Shown here: piece after piece, positions 63,589-64,000 of the stretch
Position numbering within the stretch: position 1 is the first letter of the stretch
How the letters are laid out: each line of letters begins with the position of its first letter
Origin: Spirochaetales bacterium Spiro_10
GTDB lineage: Bacteria > Spirochaetota > Spirochaetia > Treponematales > Treponemataceae
DNA: 64,000 nt
NCBI GenBank assembly: GCA_001604405.1
Contig: LVBL01000014.1
Span: 1-64,000 of the forward strand
Direction: 5' to 3'
Notes under the pieces: model-generated
Databases searched by the model: none
The model's input: only the letters and a program-made list of their open reading frames with translations
Told to the model about the DNA's origin: nothing
Position numbers and translations under genes: made by a program

Positions 63589-64000
63589 CGCGTGTTGTCC
63601 GCTGCCCGGACCGGGCCCGCCTCGTAGACGCGCTCCCACTCGACGGCCGAGCCCGGCTCGGCGCGAATCGGGAAGAAGACCTCCGGGCTGATGACGTCCT
63701 TCCAGCCCCACAGGTGGACCGCGGAGGGCGCGAACGAGCCGCGCTCCGAAAGGCTGACGCCGAGGCCCGCGTGAACGAGCGTCCATCGGGTCGAAAGCCC
63801 GGCCTCGCCGCGGATTGCTCCGGCGCCGCCCGCGCCGCCCGCGTATCCCGCAGGCCCCGCAGGCCCGTCCGGCCCGTCCGCGGCCGCCGTGATCCCGCCG
63901 ATATAAAACTGTTTGCGCGTCTTGCCGAGAATCGCGACGCGGTTTTTTTCAACCGAAAGGATCCCGTCCGGGTCTACCGTCTTCGCGAAACGCGCGGGAT
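63585..64000 (-). CDS. Unknown protein with Gly-rich collagen-like patch, 5' end outside
   Basis: A minus-strand frame is open from the window edge to a TAG at 63585-63587 (at least 138 codons); no start codon lies in view at the proper place. The visible part includes a strand-rich segment (DGILSVEKNRVAILGKTRKQFYIGG), a Gly-rich low-complexity patch with G-P-x/G-A-G repeats, and a folded end (LVHAGLGVSLSERGSFAPSAVHLWGWKDVISPEVFFPIRAE type) closing DNTR. The two other minus-strand readings look like shadows because of their Arg-rich make-up. The stop overlaps the barrel gene's stop (CTAG). No family recognised. Confidence 0.6.
   Translation of the reverse strand, partial: PARFAKTVDPDGILSVEKNRVAILGKTRKQFYIGGITAAADGPDGPAGPAGYAGGAGGAGAIRGEAGLSTRWTLVHAGLGVSLSERGSFAPSAVHLWGWKDVISPEVFFPIRAEPGSAVEWERVYEAGPVRAADNTR

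Overview
The window is high-GC chromosomal DNA, almost fully coding, and best explained as a free-living or host-associated spirochaete (Treponema/Spirochaeta-type). Evidence: a class I (archaeal-type) lysyl-tRNA synthetase, a CBS-domain manganese pyrophosphatase, a BMP/PnrA-type purine nucleoside ABC transporter, lipoproteins with loose lipoboxes, an oxygen-binding di-iron (ODP-type) sensor, and anaerobic 2-oxoacid metabolism. No rRNA, tRNA, IS element, prophage or CRISPR array is visible.

Layout. 1-2.3 kb: end of an unknown gene and a lipoprotein GH10 xylanase. 2.3-10.1 kb: glutamate synthase gltBD, divergent from a polar amino-acid ABC permease/ATPase pair. 10.1-16.8 kb: phosphodiesterase and lipoprotein, Na/Pi cotransporter with PhoU tail, glyoxalase-II-like hydrolase, a membrane protein, a DbpA-domain RNA-binding protein and a UPF0158-GNAT fusion. 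16.9-24.6 kb: enolase, MATE exporter, clpP, mazG, pth, CBS-pyrophosphatase, pseudouridine synthase. 24.7-31 kb: membrane protein, four-gene nucleoside ABC transporter, HD phosphohydrolase. 31.1-33.8 kb: GH43 glycosidase and lysS. 33.8-41.7 kb: six-gene operon of two lipoproteins and a complete peptide-type ABC transporter, closed by a strong hairpin terminator. 42-46.1 kb: secreted YD-like repeat protein, response regulator, sensor kinase, LacI-type regulator. 46.1-55.7 kb: arylpyruvate module (ACT protein, two phenylacetate-CoA ligases, indolepyruvate oxidoreductase beta and alpha, with oligopeptidase F between the IOR subunits) and a sodium-solute symporter. 55.8-64 kb: lipoprotein, alanine racemase, then a three-gene set: ODP sensor/degenerate GGDEF/pseudo-receiver, HEAT-repeat processive glycosyltransferase, outer-membrane barrel.

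Two things stand out. First, the last three-gene set looks like an oxygen- or redox-controlled exopolysaccharide synthase and secretion system in which the usual c-di-GMP parts are replaced by degenerate ones; this is my best candidate for an undescribed system. Second, about fifteen genes on both strands have a sigma70-type -10 box ending only 5-14 nt before the start codon and no Shine-Dalgarno sequence, often with a -35 box exactly 17 bp upstream. The genome therefore seems to use leaderless mRNAs heavily, and this pattern corrects several start codons (pth, paaK, the ODP sensor, the GNAT fusion).

Genes are often coupled by ATGA overlaps, and convergent neighbours often share stop codons. 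Short tandem arrays sit at several gene 3' ends. All functions are inferred from reading motifs; no database search was possible.
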